From: Incurvaria masculella
Lineage: Eukaryota > Arthropoda > Insecta > Lepidoptera > Incurvariidae
Direction of reading: 5' to 3'
Assembly (NCBI GenBank): GCA_946894095.1
Contig: OX335656.1
Coordinates: 1,503,001 to 1,567,000, forward strand
Length of the DNA: 64,000 nt
The first letter of the stretch is position 1; every line of letters begins with the position of its first letter. Below are positions 11,413 to 22,402 of the stretch, piece by piece. The notes under the pieces are model-generated. The model was given only the letters and a program-made list of their open reading frames with translations, did not search any database and was not told the origin of the DNA. Position numbers and translations under genes: made by a program.

Positions 11413-12272
11413 TCATCCTCTAGTGAACAGGCAGATTTTGCTCTTTTCTGGAGATATGTCTAGCCCCACTTCATTCAATAGTTGCACCAGAATGTCGATT
11501 GCGATCTGCATGTCAATTAGTGACTGAGGCAACTTGTCACTTGTCACATACAAAACAAAATCATCGGCATATTGCGAAAGTGAGACGCGCATTATTCTAG
11601 TACATATTTGCATAGTGACTATGTTGAATAGTAGAGGGGAAAGTGGATCCGCCTGTGCTAAGCCTTTACTGCTCAGTCTGCATATGTTTTTGTTTTGTAC
11701 CGATTCCATAAAGAGCTGTCTCTTGCTAAGGAAACTGTGTAAGTATGTGCAATATTTCCTCCCAATACCTAAGCTGTCCAACATTTTTGTAACACTGTGT
11801 ATATCAACATTATTATAGGCATTATTAATATCTATAAAACAGGCTAGTGTTGGTTGGTTTCTAGAAAATCCTACTTGTATTTGTGTGCACAAACGTGTTA
11901 GACAGTCTAAACATGAATGCCCCCTCCGAAAGCCTACAGTATTTTCTGAGAATAATTGATTTTTTTCTAAATGCCATTCTAATCTCTTGCCAATCATTAA
12001 ATGAAAAATTTTACAAGGACACGACAACAGGGAAATAGGTCTTAGTGAAGAAATTGTGTTCGGATCTCTGCCGGGCTTGGGGATTGGAATGATTTGTATT
12101 TTTCTCCACTGTGCCGGAACGTACCCAGTACAAAAAAATCCATTGTACATAGATACTAGAATCTGTTTACCGTTATTTGGCAGGTTATTAATCATTGAGT
12201 ATGATATTCCATCCACTCCAGGTGCCGTGTCTTTTGATTTTAAACAGTTTTGCAGTTCTTCTAAAGAAAATT
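11413..12272 (-). pseudogene. LINE reverse transcriptase domain fragment
   Basis: The reverse transcriptase would copy LINE RNA at a nicked target. Seen: the APGVDGI start motif (just upstream of the first Met at 12216), IIPIPKPGRDP, LRPISLLSCPCKIF, VGFRRGHSCLD, the FIDINNAYNNV catalytic-Asp motif, the SKGLAQADPLSP region, and the catalytic box SQYADDFVLYV near 11570. The invariant G-QGD-type motif reads GLAQADP, a substitution likely to weaken activity. The frame extends to about 12272, where a SINE begins. A frameshift near 11400 separates it from the next segment. Confidence 0.85.
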
Positions 12273-12613
12273 TCCGAAGTTAAGCAACGCTGGGTCCGGT
12301 CTGGTCTTGGATGGGTGACCATTCGACCGTTGAGAGACCGGATTCCACGTTAAACTGTAGGTCCCCTTCCTTACTTACTAGGTGGTAGGGTTTATCCCGC
12401 CCGGGTTGGTACCATCGCATTGGATGAACGATGGTGGAAGCGGCAATGAAAATTGTCCGTGTTTTCCATCCAGTTCAATGTAGCCGTGCAATATAAGAAA
12501 GGTCCTGGCATGGCACCTAGTTTCCCATGTGGTGTGTTGAGCTAATACCATGACATAACTTGTGGTATTAGCCATCCATGTCCAGTCACATAAATAAAAT
12601 AAATAATAATAAT
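12273..12613 (+). mobile_element. 5S rRNA-headed SINE (family B), copy 1, 5'-truncated
   Basis: The head CCGAAGTTAAGCAACGCTGG and TTGGATGGGTGACC match the internal control region of 5S rRNA genes, which recruits RNA polymerase III through TFIIIA. The body includes GGTACCATCGCATTGGATGA and TGGTATTAGCCATCCATG, followed by an (AAAT)/(AAT) tail. This copy starts inside the 5S head, exactly at the broken edge of the LINE. Confidence 0.85.
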
Positions 12614-13051
12614 ACTGCTGCCATAACATGAAATTAAGCCTTGAGAACAGTAAGTTCGCTTCATGCATATGCGTCGCTTCGAAATCGATTCAGTAATGAC
12701 AGCACGCCGCCAGGCGAGCTCGCTAATTTATCAGCATTCCTCGAGGGCAACGTCTTTTGCCACATCCAAAACCAATAAATCCATCCAATTTGCAAGTCGA
12801 ACGGCACATTTACATTTTAAGACCGCCGCTATCGGCCCCGACGCCGCCGTCGCCCCGCTGTCGCGCCGCTCGGCGCGTTCAGCTTCACACAATACCCAAT
12901 TAAAATGGGAAAAAATCCAGCAAACACCCGAGCGGAATAAGAAATAAGAAAATTCGCGGAATTCGTCCCCGATGTTAATGAGGTGTGAAGATGGCGGGGC
13001 GCGGCAGGACTCCGGTCGATGGGGATACACACGACGCTTGATATTTTATTC
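12614..13051. other. GC-richer unique segment, no gene assigned
   Basis: The compositional jump (GACGCCGCCGTCGCC, CGCGCCGCTCGGCGCG near 12840-12885) stands out from the AT-rich surroundings. Overlapping short frames exist on both strands, none recognisable. It could be a host regulatory or promoter segment. Confidence 0.3.
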
Positions 13052-13531
13052 TTAAGGCCCTGGTACTAGCCAAATCGCATAGTTAGACGAGGCACCCCAA
13101 GTTAACGAACTAAGTCTGACGATTAGAAGTGTCATTCTTACAATATATGATTCCTTGTCTAGGAATCAACCTATTTTCGTTAATGTATGTTTCCTTTTTC
13201 TATACAAAATACATTGCGGAAACGGTGTCCATTTCCGAACTTTTTTGACTAAATGTATAAATCTAAAATCAAATGGAATTTTTTATTTATGCATATATGC
13301 TGTTTCTGCTTATATCTAGAAATTGAATTACTTTCAGATTTCTAATGAGAAAAATCAACTTTTTTATTATTGATTATTATTTAAATAAATGATGGAATCA
13401 AAAAATATTTACAAGCCATTATCAGTCTGGAGTTCTATTTGGATTTGCTGAAGCGTTTCACTACATATTATTACATTTGTTAAAAGGTGTAGTTGTATGG
13501 CGCGCGTAGTTGGCTAGTCCTAGCGCCTTAA
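13052..13531 (+). mobile_element. TTAA-flanked MITE, family C, copy 1
   Basis: A 472-bp element lies between TTAA at 13052-13055 and 13528-13531. Inverted ends are GGCCCTGGTACTAGCCAA and TTGGCTAGTCCTAGCGCC (4 mismatches). TTAA target duplication is typical of piggyBac-type transposition. It has no coding capacity. Two more copies occur in this window. Confidence 0.9.
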
Positions 13532-13980
13532 TATGTAGAATATTTATTTTAATTAACATTGTATCCACATTCATCAGATAAATGCTCTAAATCATCTTTC
13601 AATAAGTCAAATCGTAACGTTCAAAGATATGTATTACCCCACTCTGTAACACCCCTTTCAAGCACACACACCCAATCTCATACACCCAACTCACCCTCTC
13701 TCATATCGTCACACCTAACACACCACTAAACACTTTGATATGTCAGGTCTGCAACTTCTTAGGTTATCGTAGTTGTTGTTATTGTATTAGTGGCATTTAG
13801 TTATTGGTTTTAATTGTATTTGTATTATAACTGCTATTCAATGCTTAAAAATATTTTAAAACAAATATTAAAATTACGTTTTCGTTTGGGACTGGTGGAA
13901 GATTCGGTAATAAACTGATAGTGTTGCAGCAGTAATAAACGATTTTAGACTACTCTTTGGTGTTTGGCTAAGCACAGTTG
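13532..13980. other. No gene recognised
   Basis: AT-rich, with an ACACCC-rich stretch near 13655-13735. No frame of note. Confidence 0.3.
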
Positions 13981-14534
13981 TTAGACTAGGAGGTCGCGAC
14001 AAAAATGGTAATGATAACGTAAATGGCTGAAACTGGGTTCACGGGATAAAGTACAACCCTCTCAAGTTAAATGTGTCAGTCTGCCTGTTCCAAGTGGTTG
14101 CGTTACGTAGATAAAGCGCCTGAAAAAGTAGTTATGGTGACAAAAAATACTTATGATAAGGTAAATGGATGCAAATGACGAAACATGAAAGTATCAATAC
14201 ATACTTGCTTATCAATACAAAAACTGAACCAATCTTTTGTTGCATTTAGTAGTTATAGGCGATTTTGGTTACAGATATAACATTAGGTATATTTAAGTAT
14301 TCGATTAAGTAACCGTCTGGTTAATGTTGTATAATTAATAGGTATCAATGTTTCCAGATAATCAGTATCTTCATCAGCAGGTACATACCAGCATCTATTT
14401 TATATAGCCAATCTAGAAAACGCAACCACTTGGCACGGGCAGACCGACATATTTAGCATCAGAGGGTTGGTCTCTAACATGTGAACCCAGATTCAGCCAT
14501 TTACCTTATCGTGACCAAAAATGTCGTGACCTCC
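13981..14534 (+). mobile_element. Foldback MITE, family E, copy 1
   Basis: Ends in inverted repeats of about 150 bp. The left arm starts GGAGGTCGCGACAAAAATGG (13989) and includes GGTTGCGTTACGTAGAT. The right arm ends at 14534 with CCAAAAATGTCGTGACCTCC. It has no coding capacity. The second copy shares TTAGACTA beyond the end, so the true left edge may be 13981. Confidence 0.85.
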
Positions 14535-15102
14535 CGGAATATGCATTTCGCGGTCGTCTCGTGCGGTCCATCACCAGAGCGATGTGAAATTAAAAAAGTA
14601 AAATAGAACCCGGTAGGTACTCGCTTGTAAATCAACCATCGTGAAACTTAAATAAAAACTAAAAAATATCCATGCCTACATTGCTAGTACAAAAGCTATA
14701 AGTTTAAGCGACCATTTGTATTCCTTTTTGATGACACGGGTTATATCCTTGAATAACCCATTTGACCCTAGGATAGGTTGAAGTGTCCTGCAAAAAGGCC
14801 ATTTGCATTTTTTCATTCGGCGCATCAAGTTGAACCCAACTCTCGTCAACTTATCGTAGGTGAGTTGCTGCTCTGAAAGGCTGTGTTCTAATTAGTGCAG
14901 TAATTGCTGTGACAGAAAATAAGCTGAATATGAAGTTCGGAGCGGTGCCTGTAAGTGGTAAGCTCACATTAAAACTGCTAGGGTTGCAATTTCATGAGAG
15001 CTGAGAGAAATATGGAAGTATGTAACAGACATTTAAAACATATTTGTTCAAAATTATTGACAAAGTATTTGGTCTTGTTGTTAGTAACATCTCAATTTGA
15101 TT
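14535..15102. other. No gene recognised
   Basis: No coding signature and no repeat shared with the rest of the window. Confidence 0.3.
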
Positions 15103-15375
15103 TGTAGGGTTCCGTACCCAAAGGGTGAAAACGGAACCCTATTACTAAGCCTCCACTGTCCGTCAGTCCGTCCGTCCGTCCGTCTGTCACAAGGCTGTAT
15201 CTCATCAACCGTAATAGGTAGGCAGCTGAAATTTCCACAGAGTATGTATTTATTTTTCCGCTATAACAACAAATAGGTAAAATTATACATACAAAAAACG
15301 TGATTTTTTGTGTTAACGGGTTTGTACGGAACCCTGTGTGTGCGAGTCCGACTCGCACTTGGCCGGTTTTCTTTA
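15103..15375 (-). repeat. Interspersed repeat family A, copy 3
   Basis: Complete copy from GGGTTCCGTACCCAAAGGGT to CGAGTCCGACTCGCACTTGG and the CCGG-T tract, with a short (CCGT)n at 15161-15184. Confidence 0.85.
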
Positions 15376-16078
15376 TTTGGTTACTAAAACTTAACTTTTT
15401 TCGTAGTCAAACCACACTAAGTTACGTCAAAACCCGATAGATCCGCGGATTCTAGTAACCAGTAAAGAAGAATCCGTAAAGAAACTTCAGTGTTTTATCC
15501 TCCTGAAAGAAATACATACTTAGATCTAAATGCTACTGCCAAACAATTATTTATAGCACAGCTTACAGGCAAAGAACAAGAACAAAATAAAGAACAAACC
15601 ACAGTGCAAATGGATGAGAAACATAAATTATGATTTTAATGCATTTTACGAGTACATGTTATCCATCTAATGTATAGCGTTTTAATTTTTGTTGTAGCAT
15701 ATTAAATTGGTACCCATACTAAAGATAGAGGCTTGGAGTTTGTTTCTTGTTAAAGTACCTAAGTGATTACAATAAAAATTCCGAAAAAATCGCTATCACA
15801 GAAATGTAGGACCGGAAAAACCATAGCAGATTTCCATTAAAATACAGAACTAATATAATGTTATTCAGTTGCAAGTTACAAAACCTCACGTTATTGTTAA
15901 AATCCATACTATGATAATGTTCCGGAGTGAAAGAATCTCGGATAATTATGTGAGTTTGTGAGTTTTTCTCGGCTTTCTCATTAAGAGCGTGCGTGTATTT
16001 CTTTTAGGAAGAGGAAAAATAATTAATGTGATATTTATGCATGTACAATTTGTCAGCCTGTGTGTGTCAGATTTGTCA
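15376..16078. other. No gene recognised
   Basis: AT-rich sequence with scattered stops in all frames. Confidence 0.3.
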
Positions 16079-16434
16079 GACTTCGGCGATCGCTCTCCGA
16101 AGTTAAGCAACGCTGGGTCCGGTCTGGTATTGGATGGGTGACCATTCGACCGTTGAGAGAGGCTGGCCGTGGTTCGGATTACACGTTAAACTGTAGGTCC
16201 CCTCCTTACTTGCTAGGTGGTAGGGTTTATACCACCCGGGTTGGTACCATCGCATTGGATGAACGATGGTCGAAGCGGCAATGAAAATTGTCCGTGTTTT
16301 TCATCCAGTTTAATGTAGCCGTGCGATATAAGGAAGGTCCTGGCATGGCACCTAGTTTACATGTGGTGTGTTGGGCTAATACCATGACAGAAAGTGTGGT
16401 ATTAGCCATCCATGACCAGTCACATAAAAAAAAA
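16079..16434 (+). mobile_element. 5S-headed SINE (family B), copy 2
   Basis: Full head (CTCTCCGAAGTTAAGCAACG, then ATTGGATGGGTGACC), GGCTGGCCGTGGTTCGGATT linker, common body and an A-rich tail ending at 16434. Confidence 0.9.
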
Positions 16435-16920
16435 TCGACCTATAAGCAAGGACACGTTAGTTAGTTAAAATAACTAGTTTATACAAGGCTGGACTTGAAT
16501 AAAAAAAACAAACATTTCGCATTTTGCCTATCGATTTCGTCACCGCTCTATACAGACACAATGGGATTCTCCACTTTCTGCCAAGAAATTATGTTTAAAA
16601 CCAATAATGGCCATATACTCACCAATACGTGACCACTGACAAGTCTATCAAAGGTTGTACGCGACGTAATCTTAAAGTTATTTCCGGAACTGTTCAATAG
16701 AAATCCGAAGCTCAAAGCTGCACCCGGAAACCGGATGTGATCATTAGACTAAACGTGTATTTCGGCTTAAGATACACCTGATATCGGCTGCGCCTCCCAA
16801 TTTATCTCATTACGACAAAGCGAAGCCTTCGCTACATCCGCCTAAATTGTATCTCGGCGTGAAAAAACTCTGTCTGGGTATAGAAAGTAGATTGACTTTA
16901 GACGAGCGTTGATATCATAT
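16435..16920. other. No gene recognised
   Basis: No supported gene. The last 80 bases run into the RT fragment that follows. Confidence 0.3.
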
Positions 16921-16924
16921 TAAG

Positions 16925-17790
16925 GATATAATAAATCAAAATTGTTTTATAATATATCTTTATTAGACTTATCTGTAGGGTGTCAACAGGGGGACCCATT
17001 AGGCCCGGCTATTTTTAGTCTGGCAATAAATAAAATTATCCACGAACTCTCTTCAAAATTTAACGTGTGGTATTTGGACGACGGTTGCCTTTCGGACAAA
17101 GCAGATATCGTTTTAAATGATGCTAGAATATTGCTCAGTAAATTTAAAGAACTAGGTCTAGAACTAAATTCTTCAAAATGCGAAATATATTTCTTACCTT
17201 CAGTAAATGCATTAAGGAAAACTGAAATATTAAAAATATTACATTCAATTTTACCTGAAACGAAAATATTGCATGGAAGTGATCTATTCTTACTTGGTTC
17301 TCCCTTGTTGAATAATTTTATTGAAAAAATTATAGTATCGAAATCCCAGCCTTTTGAACTTTTAACCCACAAATTAAAAAACCTTAAACCACACGTTGCC
17401 CTGCTTTTACTACGCTTTTGTTTTGGAATTCCACGCATGGTTTATTTTTTCAGATCCAGTCAATTTTGGTTAAGACAAGATTTCCTTTTACACTACGACA
17501 CGGAGCTTAAATCCACAGTGGAAACTACTTTAAATTTGATTGCAATTCGTGGAAACAAGCCACATTGCCCATAGATTTTGTAGGTATAGGCATAAGAAAA
17601 GCCTCCGACATTGCTCTTCCAGCCTTCATCTCATCCGCAATTGCTGGTATGGATCTCATAGGGAAAAAAAATACTTTATCCATCACTAACTAGTGATTTT
17701 GAGATCCACCACTTGCAGGAGGCTGTGGAGCAATGGAAATGTATCTGTCCAGGTGTTGATGTCACCACAAATGGGACACGCCTCTTATAA
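16925..17790 (+). pseudogene. Reverse transcriptase fragment with WYLDDG box
   Basis: An RT palm fragment in a 210-codon frame (16942-17574). Seen: GCQQGDPLGPAIFSLAINKI (template-grip motif), then VWYLDDG with the two catalytic Asp (near 17068-17088), then GLELNSSKCEI. Beyond the stop at 17574 the homology continues in another frame (VGIGIRKASDIALPAFISS, near 17578-17640), so a frameshift broke it. Both ends are truncated; the 3' end lies just before repeat A copy 4. The WYLDDG variant is known from an invertebrate retroelement group that I cannot name with certainty. It encodes only part of the domain and is inactive. Confidence 0.75.
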
Positions 17791-17798
17791 ATATTATA

Positions 17799-17955
17799 AA
17801 ACCGGCCAAGTGCGAGTCGGACTCACACACGTAGGGTTCCGTACCATCGTACAAGATTAAAGACAAACAAATAAGTTTTTTGTATGGGACCCCCCTTTAA
17901 TATTTATTATTTTTTTATTTTACCTATTTGTTGTTATAGCGGCAAAATAAATACA
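17799..17955 (+). repeat. Interspersed repeat family A, copy 4, 3'-truncated
   Basis: Starts AAACCGGCCAAGTGCGAGTC and stops at CGGCAAAATAAATACAC, about half way. It then runs directly into a truncated MITE E. Confidence 0.85.
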
Positions 17956-17962
17956 CTACATA

Positions 17963-18439
17963 TACTAAATATGTCGGTCTGCCCGTGCCAAGTGGTTGCG
18001 TTTTCTAGATTGGCTATATAAAATAGATGCTGGTATGTACCTGCTGATGAATATACTGATTATCTGGAAACATTGATACCTATTAATTATGCAACAATAA
18101 CCAGACGGTTACTTAATTAAATACTTAAATATACCTAAAATTATATCCGTAACCTAAATCGCCTATTACTACTAAATGCAATCAAAGATTTGTTCCGTTT
18201 TTGTATTGCTAAGCAAGTATGTGTTGATACTTTCATGCTTCGTCATTTGTATCCATTTACCTTATCATATGTATTTTTTGTCACCGTAACTACTTTTTCA
18301 GGCGCCTTATCTACGTAACGCAACCACTTGGAACAGGCAGACTGACACATTTAGCTTGAGAGGGTTGTACTTTATCCCGTGAACCCAGTTTCAGCCATTT
18401 ACGTTATCGTTACCATTTTTGTCGCGACCTCCTAGTCTA
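17963..18439 (-). mobile_element. Foldback MITE, family E, copy 2, one end missing
   Basis: Inverted relative to copy 1. It starts inside the left inverted repeat (AAATATGTCGGTCTGCCCG) and runs to the intact end TTTTGTCGCGACCTCCTAG. The missing edge coincides with the broken edge of repeat A copy 4, so one deletion probably removed both. Confidence 0.85.
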
Positions 18440-18882
18440 AGTGGCAACATGAAAAAGTTGTAAAAGCTCTGTACGATTTAATTTTAATACGATTATTTCT
18501 GTCATGAACTACTACAGTGACCTGTAAACAAAGAGTCAAAATACAAAATACATTATTATTCTTACAGCTAAAAAAAACTATATAATATTACACTTTAAAT
18601 GCTACCACCTACAGAAAATTAAGAGTACAATGGTTTGAGAGCAACCATATACGAATAAGATTCCTGAAAGAGATTCTGACCAACACCTACAGTTAGTAAC
18701 TGTAATTTCGATAAAAGATAATTTAGACAAGACGTTTGTCTTGCAACGTTAAAAAAGAGCCAAACTTTAAATCGGTTACTCTAACAGAGTGAAAACAGTT
18801 AGCTCGAAACATTAAATATTACTATTTCTTTTAATTGTTTTTTTTTTGCGGTGTGCAACAAAATCTTTCTCTAGCTATAGTA
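18440..18882. other. No gene recognised
   Basis: AT-rich. A small hairpin ACAAGACG-TTTGTCTTG lies near 18727. Confidence 0.3.
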
Positions 18883-19138
18883 TTTTTAGGTTTTCGTACC
18901 AAAAGTGTGTCATGGGAACCCTATTACTAAGCCTCCGATGTCCGTCCGTCTGTCAAAGGGCTCTCATGAACCGTAAAAGTTAGGCAACTGAAATTTTCAC
19001 AGAGTGTGTATTTATTTAGCCGCTTTAACAACAAATAGGTAAAATCAAAGGGTGCCCGTGAATTTTTGTGATAAATCTTGTACGATGGTCGGAACCCTTC
19101 GTGTGTGAGTTCGACTCGCACTTGGCCGGTTTTTTTTT
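18883..19138 (-). repeat. Interspersed repeat family A, copy 5
   Basis: Orientation opposite to copy 4, slightly shortened, with a reduced (CCGT)n. Ends in CGACTCGCACTTGGCCGG. Confidence 0.85.
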
Positions 19139-19319
19139 CTTACCTACGTCTTATATTCAGTGAAAAGGTAATGTCCAACGTGTTAAAAGTACTGTACCTC
19201 TTGAAACTGGACAGTTGCACGCCGAATTTGTAGTCAGCCGTAATGTTCAGTTCGGTTAACAGTTTCGAAATCACCTGATCTGTGGTATGGTTCAATCGGT
19301 TAGATACCGTTTTGGCTCA

Positions 19320-19850
19320 TTAAGGTAGCCCAACCTGCTCATCTCCCCATACAAAAGGGGAAAGAAGATCACGCCCATATTTCTTGTCAGAGATCCAAAA
19401 TTTTGCTCAAAATAGCTTTATTTGATCGAACTAGATGTCTGATGACCATTGGCATTGTAAAATTGTGTTTAGTTTCTAAGTTATAAGGTCCGAAAGTTCG
19501 AATTTTTCGCGCGTTTTATATGATAACTTTGGAGGTGGATTACGCAATGATAAAGTAAGAACATCGTAAAAAGATTAGTCATCAGACATAGCTTATTTAA
19601 TCAAGATGTATGATCTATTTGGTTTTTGTTAGATTTTTGACTACAGCGGTCGTGGTTTACTTTTAGCTATAAGTTGTTTTGAAATTAAAATTTTCGTAAA
19701 TGTTACCAAATCATACACTATGCACATTGTTTTTTTTTTGTGGACATGTTGCATCTTCCTCATCACGCAGCCTGTCTTATTCTTTGAAACAGAGAAGGTC
19801 CCAGAGCGCAACAGCACGGTTTTGTACCGTGCCCGCGAATGAGTTAGGCC
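19320..19850 (+). mobile_element. TTAA-type MITE, family D, copy 1 (empty target of MITE C)
   Basis: Begins TTAA then GGTAGCCCAACCTGCTC. It shares about 530 bp with 37052-38074. The right inverted repeat is degraded here. It holds the uninterrupted site GCTTATTTAATCAAGATG near 19588-19605, where copy 2 carries a MITE C. Confidence 0.85.
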
Positions 19851-19910
19851 CGCATGCCGTAATACATTAATAGTAATTAGAAATACTTCACCATAAATGA
19901 CTAAAACTGG

Positions 19911-20176
19911 ACACCGGGTGGTTAAGCTCAAATGGCAGTGGGGCTGGTCACGTCAGCCGAAGAGACGACGACCGTTGGAGTAACCGTGTCCTACACTGGC
20001 GGCCGTGGATAGGAAAACGGAGTGTGGGAAGACAACCCGCCAGGTGGGACGACGACATCAAGTGCGTCGGCGGAAAGCAGGGTTTCCGAACCGCCGAAGG
20101 CCGGGAGGACTGGAGAAATATTGGAGAGGGGTATGTCCAGTAGTGGACGCAAACACGCTGACTGACTGACTGACAT
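19911..20176 (+). pseudogene. 3' tail of an RTE-type LINE ORF2
   Basis: The translation matches the usual C-terminal end of RTE-clade ORF2: KLKWQW, then GHVSRRDDDRW, RPWIGKRSVGRQPARWDDDI, GREDWRNIGEGYVQ. One extra G near 19940 shifts the frame, and a stop replaces a Gln before the WTQ. The sequence ends in (CTGA)n at 20157-20176, as RTE 3' ends commonly finish in a short tandem repeat. Only this tail is present, typical of a 5'-truncated insertion. Confidence 0.85.
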
Positions 20177-20570
20177 AATTTTTTTTACTGCACATTTGTG
20201 TACTGTTGCCAATAAGTTTTCGTTTAAATAAAAGCATATTTTAGAGGAATGTTTTTTTTTCTTTGGGATGACGCTCCTAATTTTTTGCGACTTTTTGAGC
20301 CCTTTGACCTTGATCTTTTGTTAAGTAAAGCCTATTTTCTTTGCTGTACTTTCAGTCAATGGATGGATAAATAACTAGATGGTGATGAATCGCTGGCCTG
20401 AATGTGCGAGCTATCTTCCCACAAACGCTCTCCACCGCTCATACAATATTATGTTACTATAATTTTAAATTTAAAAACTATTAAAATGAAGATACCATTT
20501 TCCAACTTTAAATGCACCCATTCAACGCATTTTGTCAATATCTTATGTCATGGTTTTATTCTAAGCCTGG
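20177..20570. other. No gene recognised
   Basis: AT-rich, short frames only. Confidence 0.3.
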
Positions 20571-20580
20571 TTTTCAGCTA

Positions 20581-20865
20581 TTTATTTTAATCAACACTTA
20601 AAGGGACTTTATTACTAAAGTGCTGATTATCTTGTACTGGTATTGATTGCAAACTGCTAAGAGAGGCCTTTATTATGTGGCGACTAAGCTAATCAGCAGT
20701 AGGTGAAAATGACTTAGTTTTCACCGAGTTCTGATTTATTTTAATCGGCACTTAAAGAGCATTTAATACTAAAGTGCTGATTATTGATTTGGTATTGATT
20801 GGAAGCTGCCGTTCATATCTTGTGATTAAACTAATCAGCAGTAGGTGAAAAAGACCCTGTAAATA
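20581..20865 (+). repeat. Tandem duplication, 154-bp unit
   Basis: TTTATTTTAATC at 20581 recurs at 20735. Each unit contains AAGTGCTGATTA and the facing TAATCAGCAGTAGGTGAAAA, which can pair to form a hairpin. Two diverged units. Confidence 0.8.
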
Positions 20866-20889
20866 AAAAAAAGACCCTGTATAACTATC

Positions 20890-22402
20890 GAAATCATATT
20901 ATTATTATTATTCACATTATATATTTGTTTAACTAATTTTAGGTTTATATTATCTAATAAAAAACATACAAACTCGTAGCCTTAAAAATATAAACCTTAA
21001 ACTGTATTTAACCTTAGGGAGGTCCCACCTGGGACAAATCCAATAAGGCCGCTCCGAGCTACAGAGACAGAAACCGCCGAACGATTCTCGTATTCGAGAG
21101 CAGAACGGCTTTCTGCATCTGGAATCGGAGCCCAATATCCATGTCTAATTTTTCTAATTGTTTGGCCAAATTCTTTGGAACAACGCCGTTCGTAGACATA
21201 ACAATTGGCACGATGGTGGTTTTCCGTGCACGCCACATGGCGGTAACCTCGTGGGCCAGGTCTAAATATTTCATTAGCTTTTCATTTTCGGCCCTGTCGA
21301 GGTTCTCGTCATGTGGTATTGTTATGTCTACGAGGAAAATCTCATTGGACTTGGGAGCGACCAAGACAATATCAGGCTTGTTGCACTTGAATGTCTTATC
21401 GGTTTGTATTGGTCGATCCCAATAGAGCTTAGTGCTATCTTTTTCTAACACGTCTTCCAGTTTGTACTTATAGAAACTGGAAGACTAACTACTACTACGA
21501 AGCACTACTGAGTCTATGAGGCCGTGTTTAAAGGCAAGTTGCTGATGGACTATTTTGGCTACTTGATTGTGCCGCTCCAAGTACTCAACGCTTGCCAGGC
21601 GCGAACAACCGGAAGTAATATGGCGGATGGTCTCACCTGGTTGGCCACAGGCTCGGCAGATGCCGACCGATCCATCCTTCATTATATACTTCCGGACGTT
21701 ACGCGTGACGATCATTTGGTCCTGAATGGCACAAACGAAGCCTTCAGTTTCTCCGAATAGATCACCAAACCGCATCCATAGGACTGAATCCAAGAGATGC
21801 GTGTTTGGCGACTCTAGTACCCGGAGAAACCGTCCATGCAGTTCCTTGCCTCTCCATACTTCCACACGCTCAGTAGTGCTTAAAACCGGTAGCGTAAAGC
21901 TCGTGTCGGACAGATTAAGCGGGGTGAGCTTAGAATCGCACTCCACTACGTCGATATGCCTGTTGTTTTCCGCAGCCGTCAAAAAGTAGTCACGAAGCTT
22001 ACACACCTCGGAATTATGGAGGTTTCTGAGGTTAAGGATTCCTCTACCTCCTAATTTCCGAGGTATGTACAACCTCATGACCGACGACCGCGGGTGGTGC
22101 ATACGGAAAGTGGTCATAGTTGTGCGAACTTTGCGATCCAAGGCCTCCAGCTCGGTCTTAGACCAACGCACTATGCCAAAGGTGTATCCAATCACGGGTA
22201 CTGCCCAACCATTGAACGCTCGGAGTTTGTTCGCACCGCTCAAATGGCTCTTTAATATGGTTTTTGTGCGAGACCAAAACTTTGCTTTCACAGTTGTTTT
22301 CGCCTCCCCGTGATTAAGGCATAGGGATTGGTTAAGACCTAGATATTTATAAGAGTCTCCTGCGGAGAGGGCTCGAATCGCATTATTATTATTATTATTA
22401 TT
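20890..22402 (-). mobile_element. R4/Dong-like LINE, 5'-truncated, flanked by (TAA)n
   Basis: Minus strand. It starts within RT-downstream sequence at about 22379, encodes a CCHC motif and a restriction-like endonuclease, then has a 3' UTR ending in an (AAT)n run at 20897-20912. The 5' edge also abuts (AAT)n (22380-22402). Dong of Bombyx mori is known to insert into TAA repeats, and both the protein domains and the flanks fit that. Confidence 0.75.
21059..22378 (-). pseudogene. LINE ORF C-terminus: CCHC plus restriction-like endonuclease
   Basis: The first segment (22378-21485) reads through a GDSYKYLG patch into a 268-residue frame. That frame carries RAFNGWAVPVIGYTFGIV and the zinc motif CRACGQPGETIRHITSGC (C-X2-C-X8-H-X4-C). 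The next frame (21451-21059) carries KPDIVLVAPKSNEIFLVDIT and HDENL, then EKLMKYLDLAHEVTAMW, which is the PD-(D/E)XK-type endonuclease of R2/R4-group LINEs that nicks the target. The order RT, CCHC, endonuclease matches that group. The two segments lie in different frames around 21451-21485, and all RT catalytic motifs are missing, so this copy is dead. Confidence 0.8.

Larger units (their letters stand above)
10018..12272 (-). mobile_element. 5'-truncated I-like LINE with RNase H remnant
   Basis: On the minus strand the order is reverse transcriptase, RNase H start, C-terminal zinc-binding region, 3' UTR, AATAAA and an A tail (10018-10040). The 5' side is cut off in the RT domain, where it meets a SINE head at 12273. 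An RNase H after RT points to the I group rather than jockey or R1. The internal deletion in RNase H and a frameshift make it non-functional. Confidence 0.8.

Noticed and set aside
20960..21250. Host nuclease gene from the PD-(D/E)XK-like domain
   Set aside because: It follows a CCHC motif and RT-end sequence in the order of R2/R4-group LINEs and ends in a TAA tail, so it belongs to a LINE.
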